64,000 nucleotides of DNA. It comes from Pectinophora gossypiella (taxonomy: Eukaryota; Arthropoda; Insecta; Lepidoptera; Gelechiidae). Below the pieces are notes generated by a model. That model worked only from the letters and a program-made list of their open reading frames with translations. It did no database searches and was not told the DNA's origin. The stretch is taken from contig NC_065420.1 in assembly GCF_024362695.1 (NCBI RefSeq), forward strand, positions 2,140,501 to 2,204,500, written 5' to 3'. Each line of letters begins with the position of its first letter. Position 1 is the first letter of the stretch. The position numbers were made by a program, and so were the translations under genes. Shown here piece after piece: positions 30,924 through 41,567 of the stretch.

Positions 30924-31682
30924 TTCTCGGTAATAAGTAATCAGATACTTGTGTTGGGAATGACTCGCGACTTCATCATTGTAGAAGTCATTATTTTAAA
31001 TGTACTTTTTCTTGTTTTGCTTGTAAGTAATTGTATTTTGTGAATTTAATAATATGGCAGCACTTACTTATCTGAAATAAAATATTTATAACCTTCTTTT
31101 TTTGAAAAAATAATCGCATACGGAATTTTCAGCTTCCACGTCGACACTTACTTGACGTTTTTATTTTTTTACCGATATATCACCTTCCAGCCACAAAGCC
31201 GTGGAATGCATCAATGTCAGAGATTACAACATGCACGAACAAAATGTTTCTTTGGATTTAAATATTTAAGGGTCGTGTAAAGAACCCAAAAAAGAAAAAA
31301 AATACAAAGATAATTTTTGATATGCTGTTTAAAGAAGTGTACCTACGTACCTAATGCTTTTCGCGGCAAATCTGCAATAACTCACGTAAAAAATATGGGT
31401 AGGTAGGTACAGAGCAGAGCAGGTTATCGCATTAAATATAAATTAAAGCTTCAATGTAACAAATCCACCTTGAACCACGACTCACTCACCGTGTGTGATG
31501 TGACCTTACATGTTACGTTTTGTACATGTACGGATTATAAACTTATGTATTTTATGTCCTCTAATGTGTACGGTTTATGAGAGCTTGTAGTCATAGCGCG
31601 GCGGATAGAGGTTGTCTACGTTTGTATTTAATAATCTAATCTACTTATCTAATATTTTTCGTTTTTCGCAATAAGATGTGTA
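30924..31682. other. AT-rich spacer
   Basis: No gene recognised. At 31360-31390 there is a short F-like fragment (gcggcaaatctgcaataac). Confidence 0.4.
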
Positions 31683-31850
31683 GGTACATCTTAATTTTAT
31701 TTTAAGTTATACCTGTCATTTTCTAATCCGCCGAAAATGAAAGGGATAAATGATTGACAAATGTTAATTTTCAAATGAATTAATAATTCGGGCGAATATT
31801 AAATAGGCTTCTGAACTACTGCATATAAAAATAAAAGTCGAATATCTTTT
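31683..31850. mobile_element. MITE family G, left part
   Basis: ttattttaagttatacctgtc and ccgccgaaaatgaaaggg match the left arm. Confidence 0.6.
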
Positions 31851-32555
31851 TGATTATTGATTGAACTTAATAACATATTCTAGACATTTATTGGGCACAA
31901 TCACAATTTCTGGCACTGCCACCAAAAATGCTCGTACCTTGATACCGGCAGACCGACAAATTTTGATGTTTGGCGACAAATTTTTGACACTTTTCTGTGC
32001 AGTCAGAATCCCTATCCGTTATGGCGGCAGTGCCAGGTTAAGACACACATTACGTTTTGTTTCCTCACACTTCTACTACTAGTATTTAGTATATCTTTAG
32101 TACTTCTATGACTCATTTACTATTGTGCCACCAAAATGCAGCGTTAGGTAAAATAAAACGTAAACAAATCCGGCTACTTTCACTCACTTCAATAGTTGAG
32201 CAAATCACGGCACGCCCATTGTTAGAAGACCTTTACATTCCCTAGTTTTCTTCAAGAAACGTAACAATCCAGGGGTCTTATCAAATTGGAAGATATAGGT
32301 TCTACTCGACAATTTTAATAAAAACCCTGACAGTTTATTTTTTTAGTAATAAATATACGGTTTGAAGAAATGGGGAGGGTCTTATACTACTGGTAGTATA
32401 TAAACTGTGTTGCTTCGTGGTTTTCCCCGAGTTACAATATAAGTTATTTATTTGTTCTTGACACAGTGCTGTTTGGAATGCAAAATCACAAACCCACAAA
32501 CTAGACTAAACAAACGGGACGAAGAGTTAGTTATGTATATTTTAGGAACATTATA
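31851..32555. other. AT-rich spacer
   Basis: No gene or shared repeat recognised. Confidence 0.4.
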
Positions 32556-32875
32556 TTTTATTTAATTTTTTTTGACGTGTCTTATTGTAGATTTTCCGCA
32601 GATGGCATTAACTACTTGGCCGGACAAATGGGGAGCGCTGAAGGCTCTCACCCGGTACAACGTTTAAGACAACAGGCCTGAGGGTGCCCAGTTGGGCGCG
32701 AACCTCGGCTCAGGGCGTCGTCTGAGAGGAAAAATATTTGAAAGAATTAATCGACCCTAGTGGGTCGATAGCGATAAGCGCTGAATGAGGGAAATCGTCG
32801 ACCACGCCGGCGGAGTCGGTATCGGGGTCCTGAAGTGTTTGGTGTCGCGAGCTGATTGGCTGCCTCTATGGCTAG
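32556..32875 (-). mobile_element. SINE family F, full-length reference copy
   Basis: 320 bp, sense on minus, with the 13-bp duplication TAGGAACATTATA at 32543-32555 and 32876-32888. The 5' end is ctagccatagaggcagcc; the 3' end is cacgtc plus an A-rich tail. A B-box-like ggttcgcgccc is present, but no clear A box. No coding. Confidence 0.88.
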
Positions 32876-32888
32876 TAGGAACATTATA

Positions 32889-33280
32889 ATCTTAACACAT
32901 TAAAAGGTAGGTATATAATATGTAGTAATGTAATATATTATACAATTTCAATAAAAGGGAGCGGAGTTAGATACGTGCAGTGTGAACACCCCGTAAGCAA
33001 GACGGCCGCGTAGTACCTATTGTATCGAGATTGTATGGACCGGCGCGGCGTGGCGCGTTGGCCGGTCCGTCGATGCGTTGTATGAACACACTACGCGTTA
33101 CCGGTGCGCACATTCGTGTGGACAGCGAGACTCAGTTGGCGTGTTGGTAGCACATTCGTTGGTACAACTTTCGTGATAGATACCTGTGTGCGTAGCGCAC
33201 GCCTCGAGGTTCCAAATGCTCATGAATATTCGTCACATGGGTCTAGCAGTTAAAAGAATGCATTAAAATTAAAGAAAAGC
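32889..33280. other. Spacer, partly CpG-rich
   Basis: 33000-33110 is CpG-rich (ccggcgcggcgtggcgcg) without a coding frame I can recognise. Confidence 0.35.
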
Positions 33281-33340
33281 GCTGATTGAAGGAAATCCTC
33301 GACTATGCCGGCGGGGTCGGTATCGGGGTCCTGAAGTGTC
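33281..33340 (-). repeat. SINE F fragment
   Basis: gcgctgattgaaggaaatcc through ggggtcctgaagtg. Confidence 0.7.
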
Positions 33341-33663
33341 AAAAAGATCAAAAGCTTTGCTTCAAATAAGTCTCGCAAGCAGAATTGAACTCAAAACGTT
33401 AGATGTAATAGGCATAAACTTATCAGATAATGTTATTCTATCTTTTTTAAGTATCTAAGTCATTACGCAAGCCTTATAAATTGTATTAACGCATCGACGG
33501 CACAAGCTTTAGACCAGCGTTTCCCAACTTAGGTTCCGTGAAACCTAGGGGTTACGTGGTTACGTCACCAGGTTTCCACGAAGTTATCTAAGCTATTTAT
33601 ATTTTTATAAAGTATACATTTACTTTATAGCACACAGATAAGAAACATAAACTCACATCTAAC
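33341..33663. other. Spacer
   Basis: No gene or shared repeat recognised. Confidence 0.4.
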
Positions 33664-34368
33664 GAGGGACTTTTCAATCGGCGTTCCCCAAAAACACGAT
33701 AGATGGCGTTGTTAAGTTTTTCTTCGTTTAAACTTCAAATTTCATGGATAACAGACATATGCATCTTTTATCTTTGTTTTTGGGTATAAATGATAAATTG
33801 ATAACCAGTGGCGGATTTACCAGTAGGCTGAGTAGGCTGAAGCCTAGGGCGGCAGATTTTAGGGGGCGGCAAATTTGGCCCAAATTTTTTTTTGTCTTAC
33901 AGAAGTAAAATAATAGATATTATACCTATACACAAAGAAACAAGTGACAAGAGTCATAACATTTTAGTAATGCACAGTATACTGAACATTCTTACGTCTG
34001 TACCTACGGGCTTCAACCGAACATATTTTGCTAACTTTGCGCCGTGTTTTTGGTAGCGCTGTGCACTCGACTATAATTAGTATCGAATTTCAGAGGTCAG
34101 TAGGGGCGGCAAAATTTGAATAGCCTACTGGCGGCAAATTTGTAAATCCGCCACTGTTGATAACCCTTTTTTACACCAAGGTACAATTACAACTTCCACC
34201 TATTATTATTCTGATCAAAATAAAGAGAAGCAGTATAGATAGCAACATCATTCTATGCATCCAAATATCAAGCAACAATTAGTTTTATATATGCTTCGGT
34301 AATTATCACGTTAAAAGTGAACAACGCCATCTATCGTGTGTTTGGGTAACGTCGATTGAAAGTCACTC
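33664..34368. mobile_element. MITE family I interrupted by a hAT MITE
   Basis: Ends are inverted: GAGGGACTTTTCAATCGGCG at left, its partner at right, with acacgatagatggcgttg in both arms. About 354 bp in length once the inner 351-bp insertion is removed. Confidence 0.85.
33806..34156. mobile_element. 351-bp hAT-type MITE
   Basis: Ends CAGTGGCGGATTTAC and its reverse complement, flanked by the perfect 8-bp duplication TTGATAAC (33798-33805 and 34157-34164). Target is the interior of MITE I. Confidence 0.9.
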
Positions 34369-34754
34369 ATTGTCATCGAGCAAGCAAATCATTTGATATG
34401 GTGTTCCATAAAATACGAAATTGTTTGGTGAGGGTTGCGTCATCTCAAAAATTTGGGGACCCCAACCCTAGACAACTACTTAATAACAGATAAACACACA
34501 GACGTTCTGTCATTACATCTGACAATTAGGTCAAATACATGCTGCGTGACAACGTTCGACCAATCACGACCGCGTCTGAGATTTTGAGAAGTGTTTAGGA
34601 TCTTAATTGAGCCAATCAGAGCGCTTTCCTCGCCCCCTTACCTCAGCTAGTTGACATAATATTTATTATGCATTTAAAAACCTTTTATATTCTTTTCACT
34701 TACTGTAGATATTCCGTATATATTATGATGTCCTTGATTATTTCGACGGATAAG
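34369..34754. other. Spacer
   Basis: No gene or shared repeat recognised. Confidence 0.4.
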
Positions 34755-34925
34755 GAGGAGAATTTTTACACCTTTGATGGGTTTGCTCTTGGCCCCAGAC
34801 TTGCCCGAAGGCATTGACGAGGCCTAAGATGGAGCGAGTTCGCCCAGACGGTGGCTGTTCACTCTGGCCTTGAAAGCACCCGGGTTTATGCATTCGGAAA
34901 TACAGAAGACGGCAGAGAATTCCAC
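34755..34925 (-). pseudogene. Jockey-type LINE 3' end
   Basis: Minus-strand counterpart of 23583: gagtggaattctctgccgtc, ccgaatgcataaacccggg, then gggccaagagcaaaccc. Confidence 0.7.
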
Positions 34926-35013
34926 TCGCTGAGGGCTCTCACCCGGTACAAAATTTAAGACTGTTGTCATAAACGCCCTAAGCTAGGCGTTAACCTCGGT
35001 TCAAGGCGTAGTA
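34926..35013 (-). repeat. SINE F fragment, diverged
   Basis: gctgagggctctcacccggt and taacctcggttc correspond to F. Confidence 0.6.
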
Positions 35014-35796
35014 TATAAAAAACATTAACAGTGTTACTACAAAACAAAGACTAAAAGATAAACTATGTTTAAAACATAAACCGTATACGAAAGAAGTCCC
35101 GAAGGCCGCGGCCCTACTGTCGCAGATTCTGCATAGAATTAATACGACTTGTCAAGTTAGTTTCATTAAAATCCGCCGACTTCTTTCGTGGCGCGAAATA
35201 CTATTTCAAACCTAGTTTAATTTTAGTTTGTGTTTTGTAGTAACACTGTAGGCGTCTAATGTTTGCATCGCCGATGTATGATCGTTACTGTTCATTAGTA
35301 AAAACATGGGCGCGTCAGTTTGTTTATATGGCAAAAAAAAAATGAAAACTACGTATAATTGATAGGCTACGCCGAATTCGTTATGTATGAGACACGGCAA
35401 ATCGTATAACTGCTAAATGACTGTTATTTTTTAGGTCGCGAATGTCTGAAAGTTCTGCTTCACCGCCGTCGAATTGTTTTTTACAAAAGGACAAATCTTG
35501 ATCCAATTGATTTAGGGCAGTAAAGTCGCTTTTGTGCTGTATTTACCCCGTATAATGGCCATTGGAGGCGCTGACCACTTACCGTCGTAGCTCGCCTGCC
35601 TGTTTGCCATCCAGGTCACATAAAAAAAGTATAAATAATTATGTTCCAAAGCTTTTACCTCATATTTCAATCCCATTGCCCGAATGTGTCGACTTTACAA
35701 TGAGTTGTCCAAGTCTCACCCTAAATTAGATGTCTTCAACAGATATGTCGGACCCTACAAGCGTACCTGTCTAAAAGTCCTCAGCCAGCAATACCA
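35014..35796. other. Spacer
   Basis: No gene or shared repeat recognised. Confidence 0.4.
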
Positions 35797-36082
35797 TATG
35801 TGGTTAGAGCGTTAGGCTCACGATCTGGAGGTCCGAGTTCGATTCCCGATGGGGACATTGTCGAAGTCACTTTGTGAGACTGTCCTTTGTTTGGTAAGGA
35901 CTTTTCAGGCTTGAATTACTTGATTGTCCGAAAAAGTAAGATGATTCCGTGCTTCGGAGGGCACGTTAAGCCGTTGGTCCCGGCTATTAGCGTGGTGGAG
36001 TATGCTACACACCCCTCCGGTTGATTGAGGGGAGGCCTGTGCCCAGCAGTGGGACGTATATAGGCTGTTTATGTATATTTTG
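35797..36082 (+). repeat. SINE family B
   Basis: tRNA-like head (gtggttagagcgttaggctc, B box agttcgattcc), cactttgtgagactgtcc, core ccgtgcttcggagggcacg, tail gggaggcctgtgcccagcag. Confidence 0.88.
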
Positions 36083-36304
36083 TTGGGGAATGTGGCCTGA
36101 AAAGTCCCTCATTGGGAATATAGCCGGAAGTTTATATATTATCTAAGCATACCTGTCTGTGTAGTTCAAACCCACGTGTCTCAGACACAACCTTCATATT
36201 TTATGAGCACTTTAACGACGTACTTATACGAGGCATAAGTACCTATACGTACCCATGCGATCTGTTGTATGTCTCATTATATGGCTAGGTCTCTATCTGT
36301 TAAA

Positions 36305-36460
36305 GTTGGAACGTGGTAGCCCAGTTGGAAAAACGCTCGACTCTCATTGTGAGGTCGCAGGTTCAAATCCAGCACGGATCTAAACCAGTGATTTTGGAAA
36401 TTGTTTTCATATTTATGTTTGGATCGTAAATTACCTATTATCATTTGCTCAGCAGTGAAA
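36305..36460 (+). repeat. SINE family C, 5' half
   Basis: tRNA-like head gtagcccagttgga, B box ggttcaaatcc, then tttatgtttggatcg. Confidence 0.75.
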
Positions 36461-36464
36461 GGCT

Positions 36465-36784
36465 CTGTGGTCTTTTGGTTTAGCATTTAGCTCATGATCC
36501 GGAAGTCCCAGGTTCAAATCCCGGTGGGGACTAATCACAAAAATCACTTTGTGATCCCTAGTTTGGTTAGGACATTACAGGCTGATCACCTGATTGTCCG
36601 AAAGTAAGATGATCCGTGCTTCGGAAGGTACGTTAAGCCGTTGGTCTCGGTTATTTCTGATGTAAGTACCTAGTCGTTACATGAGTCATGTCAGGGGCCT
36701 ATGGCGACTCAATAATAACCCTGACACCAGGGTTAATGGGGTTGGTAATCCACCTCACAACCCACACGATAGAAGAAGAAGACC
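36465..36784 (+). repeat. SINE family A, full length
   Basis: Head with B box ggttcaaatcc through the tail cacccacacgatagaagaag. It is inserted directly after the C copy. Confidence 0.9.
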
Positions 36785-37066
36785 CAAGTATTATTTGAAC
36801 CACTCCCGCATTTGCGCAGCGCAGCAATCATAAATTACCTGCAGCAATAAAGATTGCAATTGAAGATGCTCAGGCGCAGAGTACCGCGTAGATTACTAAG
36901 TAGGGGGGCAATAAAGGATAATTTATGTACAGAGCCTTGCAACACTTTACGCTTTGTACGTGGTACTACGTGCTCTCTATCACGTAGTGTCACTGTTTAA
37001 CTCGTTGTTGTTGATAGCAACAACATACCTAATAAATATCAGTGATTTTATAATCCAATAGTCATA
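36785..37066. other. Spacer
   Basis: No gene or shared repeat recognised. Confidence 0.4.
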
Positions 37067-37259
37067 CAGGGTGTTAGTGACATCGTAACGAAAACTTTGA
37101 GGGTAATTCAGGCCATGATTCTGAGATATCAACTGGAATTCCGTCGCAAAAGTGTGGAACGGAAAATAAAAAAAAAACACTAAATTTTCATAAACTTTCC
37201 GACAGGAAAATCCATTTGACAACCTCCTCAGTATTCGTTACGATGTCACTAAGACCCTG
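37067..37259. mobile_element. Palindromic MITE family H
   Basis: CAGGGTGTTAGTGACATCG at left, cactaagaccctg at right, TA on each side. Confidence 0.85.
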
Positions 37260-37642
37260 TACATACGTACACACACATCACCATCTACCACGTTAGTCTA
37301 ACAGAAAGCTTGGCGAAGTGTGGATACTTAGTTTTTTATTGTTTTTAAACCACTCTCGTTCCTTCATCATCTACATACCCAGCCAGACCATGCTATAAGA
37401 ATTCAAATTAAGTAGGTAGGTATATTTTATTCAAATTACCCGTTTCAAGCGTTTAGATATATGGAGCGTGAACTGGAATGCATTTGCAATATTATTAAAC
37501 GCATTATAGAAGGGCTGAGCCTACACAGTAGCACACCCCGAATACCTACTCCATAGTATTATTCTTTTATCTATGACTCCGTACAAAAATTTCGTTCTTT
37601 AAATGCGAGTAATAGACAGACAGCCCATACCCCAGTAGAGAG
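37260..37642. other. Spacer with K fragment
   Basis: 37285-37335 has a short K-like segment (taacagaaagcttgg). Nothing else is recognised. Confidence 0.35.
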
Positions 37643-37875
37643 ACCCCGCCGGTGTGGTCAACGATTTCCCTCATTCAGCGCTTATCGCTATCGATTATCT
37701 TTCAAATATAATCCCCTCAGACGACGCCTTGAGCCGAGGCTCGCGCCCAACTGGCCACCCTCAGGCTTGTTGTCTTAAATGTTGTACCGGGTGAGAGTCC
37801 GCAGCGCTCCCTACTTGTCCGGTCAAGTAGTTAAAGCCATCTGCGGCAAAACTACAATAAGTCGCGTCAAAAAAA
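37643..37875 (+). repeat. SINE F, nearly full length
   Basis: Sense on plus: gaccccgccggtgtggtcaa to gtcgcgtcaaaaaaa. Confidence 0.85.
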
Positions 37876-38094
37876 ACCTGCCCGTTCCCCTTTCCTCCTA
37901 ACGGCTATTTAGACTAAAGTAAGACCCAGAGGGGGTGAGGGAAATCTAGCTCGGCACCCGATAAAATTAGTGCGGGGTGGAGAGTTACCGTCCTATACGC
38001 AGCAGGTATTATTCTTTATTCTATGACAGTTGGTAATTACTCGTAAGTACCTACGAAATAAAACAGTTTCGTGAACAGTCATAGGTACACCTTT

Positions 38095-38340
38095 ATTTGC
38101 AGCTACTAATAAAGGAAAGCAATTGTAAATTAATTTGTCGTCCCGTTTGGCTGGGATGGGGTGAAGGCGCCGCGGCGGCGAGGCGGCGCGCCGTCGCGGC
38201 GCCTCTGCCCCTCGCGTAGGGGGCCGAGCCCTACGCGTGGAACTCGAATTACTCGAAACATTTCATCATCGTCCAAACCGTATCCGGCTACGGCGGCGAC
38301 TCCGAAATATCCCGGGTCGTTGTTGTCTTAGATCTAAGCG
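38095..38340 (-). pseudogene. Probable 3' end of a GC-rich non-LTR element
   Basis: On the minus strand a frame runs from about 38330 to a stop near 38147 (NNDPGYFGVAAVAGYG, MFRVIRVPRVG, then an R/G/P-rich end). It is followed by an AATAAAGG signal. The coding part includes two strong hairpins (38166-38203 and 38213-38237). I cannot name the clade, and a host exon is not excluded. Confidence 0.35.
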
Positions 38341-38456
38341 ACAGGTAACCAAATTTCTTATCTACTTACCTATATTTTGTACGCTGATGACGTTGCTCTA
38401 ATGGCCGATTCTATTGTCTCTCACTTGTCACAGATTCGGGCTAGTTATGAGAATCG

Positions 38457-38746
38457 GAGCTCGGTGGCGCAGCGGTAAACGCGCTCGCTCTGCGATTGTT
38501 GAAGTTAAGCAACTTTCGCAAAGGCCGGTCATAGGATGGGTGACCACAAAAAAAAAGTTTTCATCTCGAGCTCCTCCGTGCTTCGGAAGGCACGTTAAGC
38601 GTTGGTCCCGGCTGCATTAGCAGTCGTTACTAACCATCAATCCGCACTGGGCCCGCGTGATGGTTTAAGGCCCGATCTCCCTATCCATCCATAGGGAAGG
38701 CCCGTGCCCCAGCAGTGGGGACGTTAATAGGCTGATGATGATGATA
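38457..38746 (+). repeat. SINE family D: tRNA A box fused to 5S rRNA-like promoter
   Basis: The first bases give a perfect tRNA A box, TGGCGCAGCGG (38465-38475). Then 38496-38547 match the internal control region of insect 5S rRNA: GAAGTTAAGCAAC and GGATGGGTGACC are exact, and the spacing is close. The common SINE core (ccgtgcttcggaaggcacg) follows, then a tail ending in gatgatgatgat. Confidence 0.85.
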
Positions 38747-39193
38747 AGCATCGGCAAGACAAATCTTTAGGCAACCACTCGAACATAGTTACTTAAATCG
38801 TATAGTGTCAGATGTCACACACACAGATGCGCGTGTACGATAACGTCCATGTGTTGTGTCTGTGTAAATCGAGGTTGTTTGTATGAAGTGCCCGGGGTGT
38901 GGCAACACTTCAAAGATATTCGGTAACAAACTCATTGCTTCCTCGACCTCACTGACTGAAAGTGAGATCTTACACGAGACCCGAATGGTAAGGGTGCCCA
39001 TGTAACCCCTGCCGGCGTCACATATATCGAGAGTAAGTTAACATAATGTGGGGAACTGCTCCACTGCGCTTTTCATTGCTCTTTGTTCATGATTTTTTTT
39101 AATTCAAATTGTCTCGCGTTTGACCACAATCTCACCTGATGGTAAGTGACGATGTGGTCGAGGGTGGATCACGCTTACCTAGCAAATGCCTCA
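38747..39193. other. Spacer
   Basis: No gene recognised. Contains another copy of the short gcgtgtacgataacg block near 38830. Confidence 0.35.
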
Positions 39194-39595
39194 CATAAAC
39201 GGGCTATATATGTCCCACTGCTGGGCACAGGCCTCCCCTCAGGGGGTACGGAGCATACTCCACCACGCTGCTCCAATGCGGGTTGGTGGAGGTGTTTTTA
39301 CGGCTAATAGCCGGGACCAACGGCTTAACGTGCCCTCCGAAGCACGGAATCATCTTACTTTTTCGGACAATGGTGCATTATTTTGTGAAACCCATCTATG
39401 TACATTGTGGAGAACAAATAAAAAGATCTTTATTATTATTTAAAAAAAAACAATCAGGTGATTCAAGCCTGAAAAGTCCTTACCAAACAAAGGACAGTCT
39501 CACAAAGTGATTTCGACAATGTCCCCATCGGGAATCGAACCCGGACCTCCAGATCGTAAGCCTAACGCTCTAACCACTAGACCACGGAGGCTGTT
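39194..39595 (-). repeat. SINE family B, interrupted
   Basis: Minus-strand full-length B copy (tail at 39194, head with B box near 39530-39545). It is split in its core by a 78-bp insertion at 39372. Confidence 0.88.
39372..39449 (+). repeat. Retroelement tail inserted in SINE B
   Basis: Contains acaaataaaaag (AATAAA), an att repeat and a short A run. It is flanked by the 5-bp duplication ACAAT. Confidence 0.7.
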
Positions 39596-39667
39596 AGCAA
39601 ATGCCTACCTAATTATAATATTATCCTTTTTCCCAAGTTGCCTGGAAGGAATTACTATTACTTTTTA

Positions 39668-39718
39668 CTTCTTCTATCGTGTGGGTTGTGAAGTGAATTT
39701 CCAACCTCATCAACTCTG
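39668..39718 (-). repeat. SINE family A, tail scrap
   Basis: cttctatcgtgtgggttgtg through caacctcatcaactctgg. Confidence 0.75.
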
Positions 39719-39768
39719 GTAATAAACCAATCCTGGTCCTAATATTATAAAAAAAATCTTATTTGTTT

Positions 39769-41379
39769 TCAATCATTTATTCGTAAAAACTGGTATTCTA
39801 CCGATTGGCCTTCATTCTTCAGCGTGATGTATTCTGGTTGCGTTTGTTCGGCCGACGTGCCTGAATGTTGCACATCTGATATTTGTACAAACTCTGGCGA
39901 ATGAGCCTTTTTTTGTGGTGGATTTAGTATATTCTCTACCATAACTGTCACTTTTCTTTTGAATGTCCGTAAATCTGTTGGTGACATACTGTTCAAATCT
40001 GGTAGTAAACTTAACAAGAACATCTTGTTTGAATCGTTTTTATCTTGGTCAGTTTTGGCGGTTTTTGATTTCATGAATTCGTGGAATTCCTCATCCAAGT
40101 CATTCAGTTTGCGTTTACGGTTGTTTTGGGCTGCTGTTGGACTATGGTTTGAAATTTGATTAATTGGTGGAGGAGATGGTGTTGTAGGTGCATAATTGTG
40201 ATCAGATTCTATAAGTGTTTCATTATCTTCCAAATTAACAATTTTCCTTTTCAAACTTCGTTTTCTAGCTATAAGTGGAGGAGGCGATGGAGGTGCATTC
40301 TGATCAGAGTCCAGTGTTTCAATTTCTTCTTCATTTGGTATTTCTTCACTTACGTCTTGACCTTGACTTTGACCTTGACACGCAGGCAACCCAGCAACTA
40401 CTTTTATAAACGGTATAGCAAACTGCATTGCGTTGTTCAAGTAGTATTTCCTTATCTTCGATGGTCCTTGCTTTAAATGTCGCACGAAAACAGTGCGAAT
40501 GTTCTTCCATTTCTCTTTTGCTTGAAGAGCTGAAACAAAATAACTTTCGTAAATATTTTACGAATATATCCTAATAAACTGATAGTCAGAGGTACATTCA
40601 TCGCAAGATGAACTAGTACCCACACCTTACCGAGCTTTCTGTTAGACCAACGTGATAGGTGGTGAGCCTATATCGCCGTCTATAACGGTCGAGGCAACTG
40701 TGTTGGTGAAAACTACACTTAAGATAAATTAATAACTCATTGGTGCAACTCCAGTACCTAATTATTACACAAACAACAGTGCGTGTGTGTGTTTGTATGT
40801 ACCTAAATACGTGCTTTTGATGATTCGTTTATTTTCGTTTATTTTCTCTTCATTCTAATGCTTTACTTAAATAATACCCATAGGTACCAAAAATCAACGA
40901 TATCCGACAAATTTAGATACTCTATCCTGGGTTCCAAGAGGCTACAACGGTTGTCAACATCGCGCGGAACTCGCCGACCGCGGTTGGAAAACGGTACTAG
41001 ACGACGGTAACGTGGTCGCACTCATTCGTCTAGTAAGGTCATTGAAAGTCAACGGCAAGCAGAATAGGCAGGGCATTACTTCTGCTGAAAGGTTTATTGA
41101 CGCCTGTGTAGCTAGAAGTATATATGCTAATACCTATGTACTTACTAATAAATACGTAGATAGAGGAACTAATATTTTACCTACATACCTACTATAAATC
41201 CTTATGAAAATGGTAAAATATTGCAAAAACTAACCTGTTAAATTAAAGATCTCTCCTACAGACGCCCAAGTTTTTTCTGTGATATCCTTTCTAGAATATT
41301 CTTTTAAGTTGTAATTGTACAAACAGGGATTTTTCTCCACTTCGTAAACGAATTTCATATTCAATAATTGCTCCGCCAT
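39769..41379 (-). CDS. MADF-BESS domain protein, two exons
   Basis: Join of 41379-41235 and 40529-39769 on the minus strand: 145 + 761 = 906 nt, so 301 residues plus stop. The intron begins GTTAGT and ends TTTCAG, and phase is kept. Start ATG has context ccaagATGG. The MADF domain (about residues 9-95) spans the splice: FVYEVEKNPCLYNYN, then TWASVGEIF in exon 1, and KEKWKNIRTVFVRHLK and MQFAIPFIK in exon 2. The middle (100-200) is acidic and proline-rich with RKR runs that may be nuclear signals. A BESS motif lies at about 225-262 (MFLLSLLPDLNSMSP). Family proteins bind DNA and act as transcriptional regulators. It sits among transposons, but no matching TIRs were found, so it is probably a host gene. 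Intron 1 carries a K repeat. Confidence 0.88.
40600..40745 (+). repeat. Dispersed repeat family K in MADF gene intron
   Basis: ttaccgagctttctgttag, atatcgccgtctataacgg and acacttaagat match the other K copies. Confidence 0.65.
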
Positions 41380-41520
41380 CTTGGAAATGTGAGCAACGCG
41401 AGTCGCAGTGTCGACGACCTGGCGCAGCGTATCGCGTGAAACTGACGTCGGCGACTAGCGGACAAAATGTCGGCGATGCTTGTCTGTGTGCGTGCTAGCA
41501 AGGCTGGTATTCTAAAGGCC
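41380..41520 (-). promoter_or_regulatory. Probable promoter region of the MADF-BESS gene
   Basis: CpG-richer than its surroundings (ctgacgtcggcgactagcgg) and directly upstream of the start codon. No TATA box is evident. Assignment is by position only. Confidence 0.35.
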
Positions 41521-41567
41521 CGCCACACACGGAGCTAATCAAAACAAAACTAAGTTATTAAATACAA

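Noticed and set aside
38161..38240. GC-rich hairpins as a bacterial terminator or contamination
   Set aside because: The flanks are typical of the rest of the window and the block lies within a minus-strand frame followed by AATAAA, so a retroelement 3' end is more likely.
38496..38547. 5S rRNA gene
   Set aside because: Only the internal control region matches. The outer helices are absent, an A box precedes it, and a SINE core follows.
39769..41379. MADF-BESS gene as the accessory gene of a PIF/Harbinger transposon
   Set aside because: No transposase and no convincing inverted ends or 3-bp duplications were found around it.
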